From positions 1,770,887 to 1,834,886 of the forward strand of contig RHPI01003369.1 in assembly GCA_009103225.1 (NCBI GenBank): a DNA stretch of 64,000 nucleotides, written 5' to 3'. Below are positions 24,038 through 33,890 of this stretch, piece after piece. Origin of the DNA: Chlorokybus atmophyticus. Lineage: Eukaryota > Streptophyta > Chlorokybophyceae > Chlorokybales > Chlorokybaceae. A model generated the notes under the pieces. It was not told the DNA's origin. It worked only from the letters and a program-made list of their open reading frames with translations, and ran no database searches. Numbering within the stretch: the stretch's first letter is position 1; every line of letters begins with the position of its first letter. The position numbers and the translations under genes were made by a program.

Positions 24038-26071
24038 NNNNNNNNNNNNNNNNNNNNNNNNNNNNNNNNNNNNNNNNNNNNNNNNNNNNNNNNNNNNNNN
24101 NNNNNNNNNNNNNNNNNNNNNNNNNNNNNNNNNNNNNNNNNNCCCCCCCCCCCCCTCCCCCCCAATTTCTGGGTGGGTTCGCGTGCACGCATGCGCGTGT
24201 CTTGGTGGGGTGTGCGCAGACACGTCCCATGTGTGTCCTGCATGGACTCGCACATGAACATGTGTGTCTACGCGTGTGCACGTGCTCTAAGTATGTGCGC
24301 TTGTGTGTCATCATGTGTCTTGGCTGCTGGCATCTAACCCTAAGTCACCACCAGTGACTGACTCTGCACTGGGGTTATATCACAGGCGTCGGTGACAACT
24401 GTCGAGCGACTCCTCGAGCACGGCGCATCGCACAAAGCCGTCAACAGAATGGGGCTCACGCCGCTGGGCGAAGCACTACTGCGCGGCCGAACAGACCTCG
24501 CAACGGTACGGCCAAAGTACAACTACACATACACATTGGCCTGAACACAGGCACACATGCACCTGACTTACCTATGCATGTATGCGCGCACCAACGCAGA
24601 CACGCGTGCACGCGCCCAAGCACATACACGTACATGTACGCTCACACCCACACGCATATGCAATTATGTATGTGCTTGTGTGTGTGGGCGCACGCACGGA
24701 CCCACGGACCCACGTACAGTTGATTTACAATTGTACGACTCTGCGGCACACCGGGTTGTTTCATTTGCACCGTGCGTGCGGCCAGTGCTGAGACACAGTT
24801 CCTTCTCTATGACAGACATTAATATCACACGGCGCCGATGTGCACGTGCGAGCCAAAGGGTACACCCTATTACATGTGACGGCAGCGCTTGGCCAGTTAG
24901 ACTGCAGCAAGCTGCTTATGAAGCACGGCATCAAGGCCGACGACACACTCAACACTGAGGGCTTCACTGCGCTCCACTGCGGCGTGTTGGGTGCACATGC
25001 CGCCAGCGTGACGCACATTTCATCCGCCATGCTACATATGATCAACGCAGAGGACTTGTCCGGCCGCACTGCTTTGGACTTGGCAGAATCATCATCAAAT
25101 GATGTTGTGGCTGAGTTGAAGCGGCGTGGAGGCAAAGTTGGGAGCAAGCAAAAGGTGGACACGCTTAAGACGGGTAGCGTGTCCTCCTTCCCATACACGG
25201 TGGAGAAGTTCAAAGCGCTGAGTAGCTTCAGGAGAACTGAGCTGCTGGAAGAGTGGGCGAAGATGACGTCGGGTGAGCTGCGCTTGCGAGGCGCTGACCC
25301 AACAATTATTCAGGTAAAGGGGGAAGGTTGGTGGTATTGTGTACATGTTGGGTTGATGCAAAGCTGCCTGTTGGGTTGAGAAGTTGTAGTGATTGGCAGC
25401 TTATGTATTGACTCACATGTTGGGTGCAGGAGGTTGATCAAGTACGCCAGCGAGCTCTGATGAAGAAGGTTGAGGATGCCATTGAGTTCGTGCGCAGGGA
25501 TGAGGACTTCATGGACCGCGTGCATGACCCGAAAACAAACAAGGCTTTGATGCAGATCAGAGACAACATTCACAAGGCCAACGACTACGTTGGCAACGAG
25601 GGCGTGTTAATTGTAGTCAAGCGGCTGCGCACTCTCCAACTGCAGTGCAGAGATATTGGCGTCCGGGTGGAAATGACCCAACTCATTGACGAGTTTTGCG
25701 GCCCAAAGCCCACAACTTCAAGGACAGATTCAGCCACTTTGCGCCAACGCAGCGAGAAGAAGTCCTTGCCACAACAAGTTGATGTTGAGAATGAGAGGTT
25801 GGAAGCTGAGAGGAGGCAAAAAGAGGCTGAAGAGCGTGAGCTTGATGAGATGTTCCCCGAGCCGCCTCCAATAAATTGGCGGGCTTTCTGGAAGAGGACT
25901 TTCTACTGGCAGATACTTCCCATGCTGGTGGTGTTCATCTACTTCAGGTTCTTCAGCGATAAAGCCGAGTTGGATCCATCCTCAATGTCGGAGCGCATGC
26001 AGCAGGCCGCACAGGCCGCAAGCAAGTACGTGCAAAAAGAGGAAGAGGGTGATGAGTGGGACTATGAATAA
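23027..26071 (+). CDS. Ankyrin-repeat protein with C-terminal membrane anchor
   Basis: Five exons, 23027-23165, 23694-23923, 24386-24505, 24816-25313 and 25430-26071, join in phase to give 542 residues. Ankyrin repeats span about residues 10-260, with typical GRTALHFAC, GRTPLHAAA, DCTPLHLAC, GFTALHCGV and GRTALDLAE cores. A second region (about 330-420) is helical and charged and was not recognised. Then comes a Glu/Arg-rich coiled coil (ERLEAERRQKEAEERELDE, about 451-469) and one hydrophobic segment at about 486-504 (WQILPMLVVFIYFRFF), with a short acidic tail (EEEGDEWDYE). The layout predicts a protein anchored by its C-terminal part with ankyrin repeats in the cytosol, likely a scaffold. 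Intron 2 contains a poly-C tract and an N gap. The Met start follows a GTC-rich leader and is the first ATG in frame. Confidence 0.88.
23945..24163. other. Poly-C tract and assembly gap in an ankyrin-gene intron
   Basis: 93 consecutive C (23945-24037), 105 N (24038-24142), then 13 C, T and 7 C. The tract starts about 20 bases after the GTGAGT donor. True length and sequence are unknown. Confidence 0.9.
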
Positions 26072-27739
26072 GAGCGGGCTTAGAGCAGCTGCCAAGAGTG
26101 AGTTGTAGAGTTCTGGAGTCACAGCAAATGCAATGCACATGGTTGGGCTGTGTATAGGATGATGATGTGCCGTGTAATGCATGATGACGATGATGGCACT
26201 ACACAAGCAAAGTCGTCATGGGTTACAAACAGGTACTTAAATACCAAGGCTCTATAACCATTTTTCAATTACATCATGACGGCTGGATGGTGTCTCGCAC
26301 TGCGTGTCTGGGGCATCACAACAACCGTTGGGCATCAACTGACATGGTGCATGACGAGGTGGTCGCCATCATGGCGCAGACCTGCTTCACAATGAGCCGC
26401 GAGCATACTTGCATCAGCGGCGCCTGTCTATGGGGAGCCCCTAGCACAGTGACACAATGCGATGTAGTTATGTCCCATGGTGTACATGCAAGGCAGAGAT
26501 CCCCAAGTCATGCAAAGAAACACAGAAACACATCCCAAGGAGACAGCACGCAGCGGTGGAATGAGTGCACTGGCTTGTCATTGACAGGTGTCTACTACAC
26601 AGAAAAACCACACACCCAGGCAGGCATCTGATGCCGTTTGACATCCTTCACATCAAGGCAGCTTATAATCGACATGAGAATGGCGCCATGCATATGTCTA
26701 TGATACCGTATGCATCATGTGTGGCACAGCCTATTAGTTAGAATGCATCGTGCCCGACAAGCGTCAGTTATTCGCAGAGCTGCCATCGTACATTGCATGC
26801 GCGGCGTGGGTGCAAGGCATGGGCGTGGAGGTTGTTGTGGGAGGTGTAACATGTGCTAGGTGTGATATATTACATTGTCGGTTGCACACCGCGCCGGATA
26901 TATCCATCCGGGCATTGCACATGAACGTTGGAACCGTGGGTCAGCATGCGCACTGGGGTGGTCGCTGATCGTGCCTGCTGCTGGCCTGCTCTCCACTACT
27001 TGCCTTTGCATGTTTGTTTCCTTCGTTTTGGTTGCGTTTTCGGTTTGTAGAGGCCCTTGCCAGCCCATTGCATCTTGCTTGCATTGCTGTTGTTGCTGTA
27101 GCTATTGCTCTTGCTGCCTACACTGCCATCACCGTGCTGTGCATGTGTGCTTAGTTTTCATTCGGTTCTTCTACTCTTGTACTTTATTTTTGTGCGTATA
27201 TTACTAGGATTTCAACATACGTGATGTGGGTGACAACTACTATGTGGACAAGAGATAGTATGTTGCGTTTTGGCGTGTGCTATGTAAAAAGGTCCTAAAT
27301 ACTTGTTTTGGCGTATGCGCATGACATGCAAGTGATGTGTGCAACAAGCGTGTACAATGTACACTTTGTGGTAGGAGCAGCACAGCATGCCACGCCCATG
27401 TACACATGTAACGCTTATGTGTGTTGTCTGTAGTTGTATACACTTACATCGGCACTGATGCGCTATGTGTATCAATATGTAGATAACCAACATGTACATG
27501 CTAGCAAACGTCTAGCAGTTAGCAAGACAATACGGTAGTTATAAGTCATCATTAAAACTGAACTGCTCAATGAGAGATGACTGGGCCCTGGAGGCTAGCG
27601 TGCTGATGCTCAAGCAAGTGGACTGAGCAGTTAACCCGGTTGAAGGCGATTTGGTGTCCAATCCCCAGCAACTGCATCGCGGTGCGTACGTGTGTCGCAG
27701 CAACTCAAGCTGCAAACTGTGTTGGCTGATGTTGGCGCA
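26072..27739. other. Spacer between convergent genes
   Basis: Lies between the ankyrin gene stop (26071, plus) and the FCP-like gene stop (27740, minus). A 137-codon open frame at 26218-26631 shows no family signature and is probably fortuitous. No RNA gene was recognised. Confidence 0.5.
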
Positions 27740-29286
27740 TCAGTCACAGGTGTCCTTTGCAGGGATGCCACGCATCCGAAACCACTCAGGCATCTTAAAC
27801 CTATCCACCAACATGGGCCTAACGTCCTTCTCCTCAGCCAACTGCTCCAAGAGCGGCAGCAGCGTGTTCTCCAACTGCATGCGAAACACAGCAGGTTAGC
27901 CACGTACTACCATCCAAGGAACAACATGCATACATGAGTAGCACACAGCATAAGCTTCGCACGAACCAATATTGGCTGCGTAACAAACCTCTCTATCACT
28001 GGGGTCGCCGGTGAATGACACGCAAGGGATGCCATTGCCGGGCTGCAGCAGGAAGGAAAATGGGTTGTTATCTACAAGAACTGTGCGTCTGAGATCCCGC
28101 CCCAGCTTGGACAAGTCCTTCACATGATCCCTATATGACCTGCATGCGCCGGTTTTGAAAAAGCAGTCCACAGACACAGCTGCGCACCATTTGCAACATA
28201 CAGCAAAATATACTCACGTGCTAACTGTCGCATTTCGGTACAATCGATACTTGATTGTGCCCTCTGGGTCAATTCTATTGATCAAAGGGTGTGCGTAACC
28301 TGCAAAGCAACGAGAGGTTTAGTTAGGCAAAGGTGCACTGCAATCCCGCAGCAGTCAGCAAGAAACACATGCTTGTGCTTCGCAAGCGTGTACCTTCTAA
28401 ACCAGCAGTAAACAAGACAAGATCTGCAAAATCGCTCAAACGCTTCAGGAACGTCTCCAGCCCGGGCCTTTCATACACGATGATGGCATTGCTGCCAGTG
28501 GTTCTTCTCAGCTGAGGAGCTCCCGACTGCTGCTGCTGCTCGATAGCATCAGCCTGCATCAAGTAAGACAATATGGTCAGGTACTACGAATGCAACAAAG
28601 CTATGCCCTTTGCTGGGCAATACGACAGACACGCACTCAAACACTCACCTCGGGGGTTGTCACCGCATTGCAAGTGAGGTTGAAACACCTCATCCCTCGC
28701 ATTGCCGCAAGATTTTGTGCGTGTGAAGCAGCGCCCGTGCAGTTGTACGCGCAAACAAGCGTCTCGTCCAAATCAAGAACAACCTGAAAAGACAGGGCAA
28801 TGGTGTAGCAGTAAGTGACACTGATCGTATGTTCATGCATTGCTGCGGCCATGGCAATGAGCTACACAAGCATACCGTCAATCTGTCAGCGTGCTTTTCC
28901 GGGAGAGGGGGGAGCAGGTGCTTGGGGTCCTTGGCAACGTGAGCGGAGGGGTTGTTGGCCCTGTTGGCCACGGCGGTGGCGGAGGCGGCCAGCAGGGAGC
29001 GGCAGAGCAGCATGAGGGTGGCGAGCTGGTAGGTGGCGGCACCGAGCAGGCAGCGAGCTAGTCTGGGCAGCGTGAGCGCAGCATCCGTCATGCACCGCAC
29101 GACGCAGCCGTCCCTGGCCACCACCTCCGCCGTGTTGCCCCCAACCATACCATCGCCCCCCACGGGCCCCGACTTCGCCTGCGCCTGCACCCTTACCAAC
29201 GCGGCCGATAACGGCCCCATCGACAACCCCTCGGCCGTGATCATGCCCCCTCCCTCCATCGCCGTCGCTGCCGCCGCCGCCCCCAT
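27740..29286 (-). CDS. FCP1/NIF-type phosphatase, Dullard (CTDNEP1)-like
   Basis: Exons are 29286-28876, 28783-28649, 28553-28394, 28299-28218, 28139-27989 and 27874-27740, all in phase, giving 357 residues with TGA at 27742-27740. The HAD-type signature VVLDLDETLV (catalytic Asp pair in DLDET) opens exon 2. It is followed by YERPGLETFLKRLSDFADLVLFTAG, given here as YERPGLETFL then FADLVLFTAG, then YAHPLINRIDP, the late acidic motif TVLVDNNPFSF and a C-terminal WFRMRGIP. This order is that of the small CTD phosphatase / nuclear-envelope phosphatase family, which dephosphorylates Ser residues of Pol II CTD or of lipin. The N-terminal exon has a hydrophobic stretch (LARCLLGAATYQLATLMLL), consistent with a Dullard-like membrane anchor. 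The start is uncertain: 29286 is the first clear ATG, but an open frame extends upstream. Confidence 0.85.
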
Positions 29287-30170
29287 CGCCCACGTCACAA
29301 TTATCCTCACAAACCCTAACCACAGCCCAACACTCACAGTGCTGTTCGCCCACACCCACACCCTCGCCCACACCCAACGTAACGTTCTCCACCCCGCCAC
29401 TCTCCCGCCGCACCTTCGTGCCAGCTGGCAGCTCCGCCCGGATCTGCCTGCCGAACCCGCCGGCCACCCGCCTGCCACACCCCGCTAACCAGAGCCTGAC
29501 ACACTGCCATAGGCACTTGTCTGACACACATGAAAGAACCGCCACAAAACTTTTTTCCTCGCCCCGCCTGCAAAGTCTGCGATCCGGCGCGCGAGAACGC
29601 AATCCAACTTTTCTGTTATCGCAGGTAGTTGACTTGAACCGGTCAAGGGCGATGATAGACTATATACTGCTATCATTGCCAATTTCTCACCGGTTATTAG
29701 ACATGTTATACAGGAGCATTGCATCGAGTTGCTTGGGTCATTGGCCGATTGTTGGTGCGGATTGCCCCAGGCAGGGGAGTACAGGCCAGCAGGCAGGGGA
29801 GTACTTTTGTCAGCAACTGTCAGGTCTGCCCACACAGAAAAGTTTTATCCACTGCCTGCCATGATGGCCCGGTCGTCAGTGATGGCAACGTCATTGCGGC
29901 GTATCTTCCGAGCAGGGGTCACGTGCGACAGCCGACGGCTGCGATGCGGGTGGTTGAGGCGACGCCCTTGCGCAACCGTCCAATGCATACTGCTGTTAGG
30001 ATCGTACACGACAATGATGCCTTACCTCGCAAGATTCCGCGCGCTCCGTACCAAGTGCCTGCGCTCGCAAGAATATGGCTCTGACGTCAGCACGAGTACC
30101 AACCTCTCTCTCCTTCGGAAGGAGGAGTCCTTCCTGCATGCATGCCTACCCTTGCTTAGAGCACATTTGA
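29287..30170. other. Upstream region of the FCP-like gene
   Basis: GC-rich up to about 29480, where the minus-strand frame of exon 1 stays open without an ATG, so it may include more 5' coding sequence or leader. From 29600 onward there is no supportable gene. Confidence 0.4.
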
Positions 30171-30340
30171 CCATTATACTACTTTACACACGATGTGCGA
30201 TATACATTACTTTTGTTACAAACCATAATCCTACCTACAGTCCAACTTTGGCAAGAACACCTAAACCCTACGATGCGACTCGCTCATCGTTTAGGTTATG
30301 GTTTATACAATGAACAACTGTAGATGCATCACATTCGGGA
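30171..30340 (+). repeat. B2 terminal repeat of the DIRS/PAT-like element
   Basis: Starts CCATTATACTACTTTACAC. It matches 30756-30922 with scattered substitutions and a small indel near the end, and contains a CCTAAACCCTA motif. Confidence 0.88.
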
Positions 30341-30567
30341 CGTACTAGCGGTGGTCGATGAAGATGCATATAGCCGTCGATGTAGCAGAGGGATCGTACC
30401 GTTGGTAGCACTTCACGTGTTAAATCGAATCCAACAAGTATGATAGAAACGCATCGCGTTCCACGATCTCAACGCATCGCGACTTGGACGCGTGGTCGCA
30501 ATCATAAGCTATCTCACAATGCCGCTGCGTTGCAAGCGCGGCGCAAGCGGGTGGGGTCGGGAAGGGC

Positions 30568-30757
30568 GAAAAACTCGACCGCCGCCAACGACAACGCCAA
30601 CAAAGTGACGGCCCCACACACTGCGACTGCTTGCCACGTGTGCCTGCAGTAGTAGTTTTCGTAAACCCCACTTTTAACTTATTTTCTTAAATATTGATTA
30701 GCAGTTTGTTGTATCGTTCTGCACTGACCAATGGCCAGCGCAGACGAGTAATACCCA
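30568..30757 (+). repeat. A2 repeat of the DIRS/PAT-like element
   Basis: Matches 33701-33890 (GAAAAACTCG ... GCGCAGACGAGTAAT). It abuts or overlaps the B1 repeat at the CCCA bases 30754-30757, as expected for the circle-junction copy. Confidence 0.88.
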
Positions 30758-30922
30758 TTATACTACTTTACACACGATGTGCGATGTACATCACGTTTGT
30801 TGCAAACCATAATCCTACCTACAGTCTAACTTTGACAAGAACACCTAAACCCTACGATGCGACTCGCTCATCGTTTAAGTCATGGTTTACACGATGAACA
30901 ACTGTAGATGCATCAAACATTC
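30756..30922 (+). repeat. B1 repeat of the DIRS/PAT-like element
   Basis: Second copy of the 30171-30340 repeat, fused to A2. Positions shared with B2 include the CCATTATACTAC start and ACAACTGTAGATGCATCA end. Confidence 0.88.
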
Positions 30923-31174
30923 TACCGCACCCTCCCAAGTGTATAGTCGTAGGTAAGGGTTACGAGTGTAGGGCTTGGTGTAGATATTCACCAAAGTTGC
31001 AATTAATAGTTGATGTTGTACATCATGTGATACGATTGACAAGAAATTGTTTACGTGCAGATGGATTTCGCACAGCGTTTGCAGTAAAATGTTAACGCTC
31101 GACGCACAGCACGCACAATTGTTCAACCCCAACAACTCCTCATCGGCAATCTGCGAGAGCAAGTGTAATTAGCA

Positions 31175-32254
31175 TTGCAACATGTGGAGCGTATCAGTCG
31201 CGAAGCAATATGTAATGACACTCGCAACCAGCACGATCGCGTCTGGCAAGAGACTGCAAACTACCTGCAACATCCCGAGCTGAACATTGCTATTATTAAC
31301 GTCACTCCAGCAGTTGTCACCAGCTACCTTGACAAACACTGGATCGACACGCACATTGGCAAAGCTCGCAGTGATCGCTGTGGCCATCGCATGATTGCTA
31401 GCACTACTCTAGACAACGTCATCTCACATCTTACGTGCTCATTCAGATTGTTTGGGCGCATTAGCCCTTGGGACAATGACAAGTCTACAGGGAACCCTTG
31501 CCTGTCCATGGATGTACGCGAATTTCGTCTTGGCTATGCCAAAATTTCAGCTCGGCAAGGTGTACAACCTATTCCTGCTGTACCGTTGGCAGCGGATAAC
31601 ATGCGCACCCTGATTCAATACTTTCAGCACCAGCTGTCTGCTCAACCTCACCCATCATCTGTCACGCATGACAAGGCCGTGCTCTGGCGTGACTATGCAC
31701 TGTGCATAGTCACGTGGTGCACATGGCAACGGGGTGGTGAAGGTGCGCGTTTACAAGTGCACGAGATACAAGCGGCAGATGTGGGGCTGACGGCCACAAT
31801 AACACATTTCAAGAACTACAGCACTAAAGGTGCACCCACCATACAAGTGCGCAGCAGTGGTCTGCCTGTGGAGTTCTCTAAAGTGCTATATCGATATCTA
31901 ACCTACTGTCACGGTAGCGCCTTTGCCATTATCGCTGGTCCATTATTTCGACCTGCTGCCAAGAGCAGGTTGAAGTGGGAGGAACACAGCATGTCTGGCA
32001 ACTGTGCCTATCATGCTTTTGTGCGCTATTGCAAGGCATGTCGCATTTACAGGCCGCACCTGGGGTTGCATTCCTTCAGGCGTCGTGCCGCTCAGAGCGC
32101 TATCCATTCCGGTGTTACTCTGGAAGAAATACAAGCTCAAGGCACATGGGGAACATCTGTCATCATGCAGCGTTACCTTCATGAGAGGTATGCTCACCCA
32201 TTGCACAAAGGCACCAATGTATGGGTAGCGTCCAGGATTAATTCTGTAGTCTGA
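31175..32254 (+). CDS. Tyrosine recombinase of the DIRS/PAT-like element
   Basis: An uninterrupted frame of about 359 codons ending at TGA 32252-32254. The catalytic signature of tyrosine recombinases is visible: the first Arg in WQRGGEGARL (about residue 190), HxxR in LGLHSFRRRAAQ, the Trp/His position in GTWGTSV and the nucleophile Tyr in MQRYLHERY. The enzyme joins a circular cDNA into the genome by site-specific-type recombination. The N-terminus is damaged: there is no early ATG (the first in-frame ATG is about 73 codons in, at 31391), and a TAA at 31166-31168 interrupts sequence upstream that still looks related. It overlaps the methyltransferase frame of the opposite strand by about 310 bp. 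Confidence 0.85.
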   Translation: MQHVERISREAICNDTRNQHDRVWQETANYLQHPELNIAIINVTPAVVTSYLDKHWIDTHIGKARSDRCGHRMIASTTLDNVISHLTCSFRLFGRISPWDNDKSTGNPCLSMDVREFRLGYAKISARQGVQPIPAVPLAADNMRTLIQYFQHQLSAQPHPSSVTHDKAVLWRDYALCIVTWCTWQRGGEGARLQVHEIQAADVGLTATITHFKNYSTKGAPTIQVRSSGLPVEFSKVLYRYLTYCHGSAFAIIAGPLFRPAAKSRLKWEEHSMSGNCAYHAFVRYCKACRIYRPHLGLHSFRRRAAQSAIHSGVTLEEIQAQGTWGTSVIMQRYLHERYAHPLHKGTNVWVASRINSVV

Positions 32255-33754
32255 TGCACGCGCACCTCGTTGAAACCAATCAGGTCGTGAGCCCAACCTT
32301 TTAAAATAAGTTAAAGGCCAATTGCGAAACACTAGCCACCACACAGCTGAGTGCCATTTAGGCACCAACACCACAGCTGGCAATTGGTAATATTGTAATA
32401 ACGATATGGCTTCATGCAGGAGAGCTAATGGCGGGTTACACCAAACAAATCCTCCACCCAAGCGTTTAAGGACGTAATGCCAATTTATAGTTAAAGCATT
32501 GCCCAAAGTTCCAGGCATATGTATGTAGCTAAAATAAGCAGGCGCTTTGGTGCTCCAATCAGCTGCAAAACAATCCAATGCAGGTTGTCCCACACGCTGC
32601 TTCACACGCGCATCTGCATGTGATGTGAGGGCCCAATCTTCTCTGTCGACCAACTTAGGTGATGCGTCCGCTACATGCAGCTGATCGCGAGAGCGCCACA
32701 CACACATGCCACCGCAATATCACGCTCCCAACATAAAGACCATAATTGAAGTGATGCTTGTAGCACATAAGGCTCAGAAGCAGACAACTTGTTCAACATC
32801 TGTATCGCTGGTTGACAATCACCAATAATGCGCACTGTACAATGGCAAAGATCATGCGTGCGCGCCACTTCAGTAAACGCTTGCACATAAGCTAGAGCTT
32901 CCTTCACTGCTGAAGGCAGCGACATGTGCTCCGGCTTAAAATTGCCCGCCATGCGAGGCCAAGGTCCAGTTGCCCCCCAACCAATTGTGCCAGATGCATC
33001 AACATGTAACTCCATCACCACATGTGGCTTCCACATCCACCAAGCATTGCCATTGTAGTCTGCAACCCAGCAGCAATCCAATCGCAGAAGTGCCTGAAGG
33101 CGTCCGAATTGCCCACATTCTCGTCCCATGCAACTGTAGCTAATGCAAAACGCATCAATTGCCGAGCATGAATGCTAGCAGGCGCAAACACCAACTTCAT
33201 CGCGACAAGCTGTCCAGCAATTCTTGCCAGGTGGCGCTTGGTGATCACAGGAGCTTGTGCAGTTTCTTGCATCAGTTTTAACAATCTAGCCAGCTTGTTC
33301 ATTGGTATGGAAAAGAAGCCGGTTACTGTGTCCACCAACAGACCCAACAATTTCACCACTTGCTCCGGCCACAATTAGCTTTTGCCAATAGAGATAAACA
33401 TTCCGAGCGATTCGAAAAGGCGCAGTACGCGACGAATGCGCCAGCATAGATGCCAACGATTGGAATGGCTGAGAGATGCATGTCATCAATATATGCAAGA
33501 CAGGGAACGCCCATCACCTGCAAAGGTGTAAAAATTGTGGACATCAAGGTCTTAAAAAAACAACATGCCTGATTCAGGCCAAATGGCAACACATTCCATC
33601 TGTATGTGACTCCAGCAAATCGCAAAGCCAAGAAAGGCTTACTGTCCTTATAAATGGGCACATGATGAAACCTCGATTTTAGATTGGGTGTAACTTGCCA
33701 GAAAAACTCGGCCTCCGCCAGCGACGACGCCAACAAGGTGACGGCCGCAAACAC
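31943..33754 (-). pseudogene. RT-RNase H-methyltransferase polyprotein remnant
   Basis: Three successive parts in shifting frames. First is RT (33700-33370): FLALRFAGVTYRWNVLPFGL and the active site YIDD, missing the RT start. Then come the RT-RNaseH linker (33374-33015) and RNase H (33020-32690), starting ELHVDASG with the later acidic IIGDCQPAIQML. Third is an N6-adenine methyltransferase-like domain (about 32660-32330) with LDCFAADWS, a FVWCNPPLALL catalytic NPP motif and VVLVPKWHSAVWW. The RNase H frame slips into the next frame at a TG run (32697-32704). This domain series is that of DIRS elements; in living copies it copies RNA into DNA, and the methylase role is unknown. At least three frame changes make it inactive. 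Confidence 0.85.
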
Positions 33755-33890
33755 TGCAACTGCTTGTGACGTGTGCCTGCAGTCGTAGTGTTTGTAAACC
33801 CTATTTTTAACTTATATTGTCAAATACTAATCAGCAATTTGTTGTATCGTTCTGCGCTGACCAATGGCCAGCGCAGACGAGTAATGCCCA
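33701..33890 (+). repeat. A1 terminal repeat of the DIRS/PAT-like element
   Basis: Outer copy of the A repeat. It ends CGAGTAATGCCCA, next to unrelated flanking DNA. Its inner side runs straight into the truncated RT at about 33700. Confidence 0.88.

Larger units (their letters stand above)
30171..33890 (-). mobile_element. DIRS/PAT-like (Kangaroo-type) retroelement with split direct repeats
   Basis: Read on the minus strand the order is A1 (33890-33701), RT-RNaseH-methyltransferase ORFs, a tyrosine recombinase on the opposite strand, then B1 (30922-30756), A2 (30757-30568), about 225 bp, and B2 (30340-30171). A1/A2 are about 190-bp direct repeats beginning at GAAAAACTCG on the plus strand; B1/B2 are about 167-bp direct repeats starting CCATTATACTAC. 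The A1-ORFs-B1A2-B2 pattern is the split-repeat structure of PAT-type DIRS elements, which integrate through a circular intermediate using a tyrosine recombinase instead of an integrase and leave no target duplication. An opposite-strand recombinase is known from Volvox Kangaroo. RT is truncated at its start, because A1 abuts the middle of RT, and there is no Gag. Confidence 0.85.

Noticed and set aside
23893-24357. Open frames with poly-Pro or poly-Gly across the gap
   Set aside because: Produced by the poly-C tract and N stretch inside an intron.
26218-26631. 137-codon open frame downstream of the ankyrin gene
   Set aside because: No family signature, no splice partners, atypical composition. 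Treated as chance.
29033-29488. Plus-strand 151-codon frame
   Set aside because: It is antisense to the GC-rich first exon of the FCP-like gene, with no family features.
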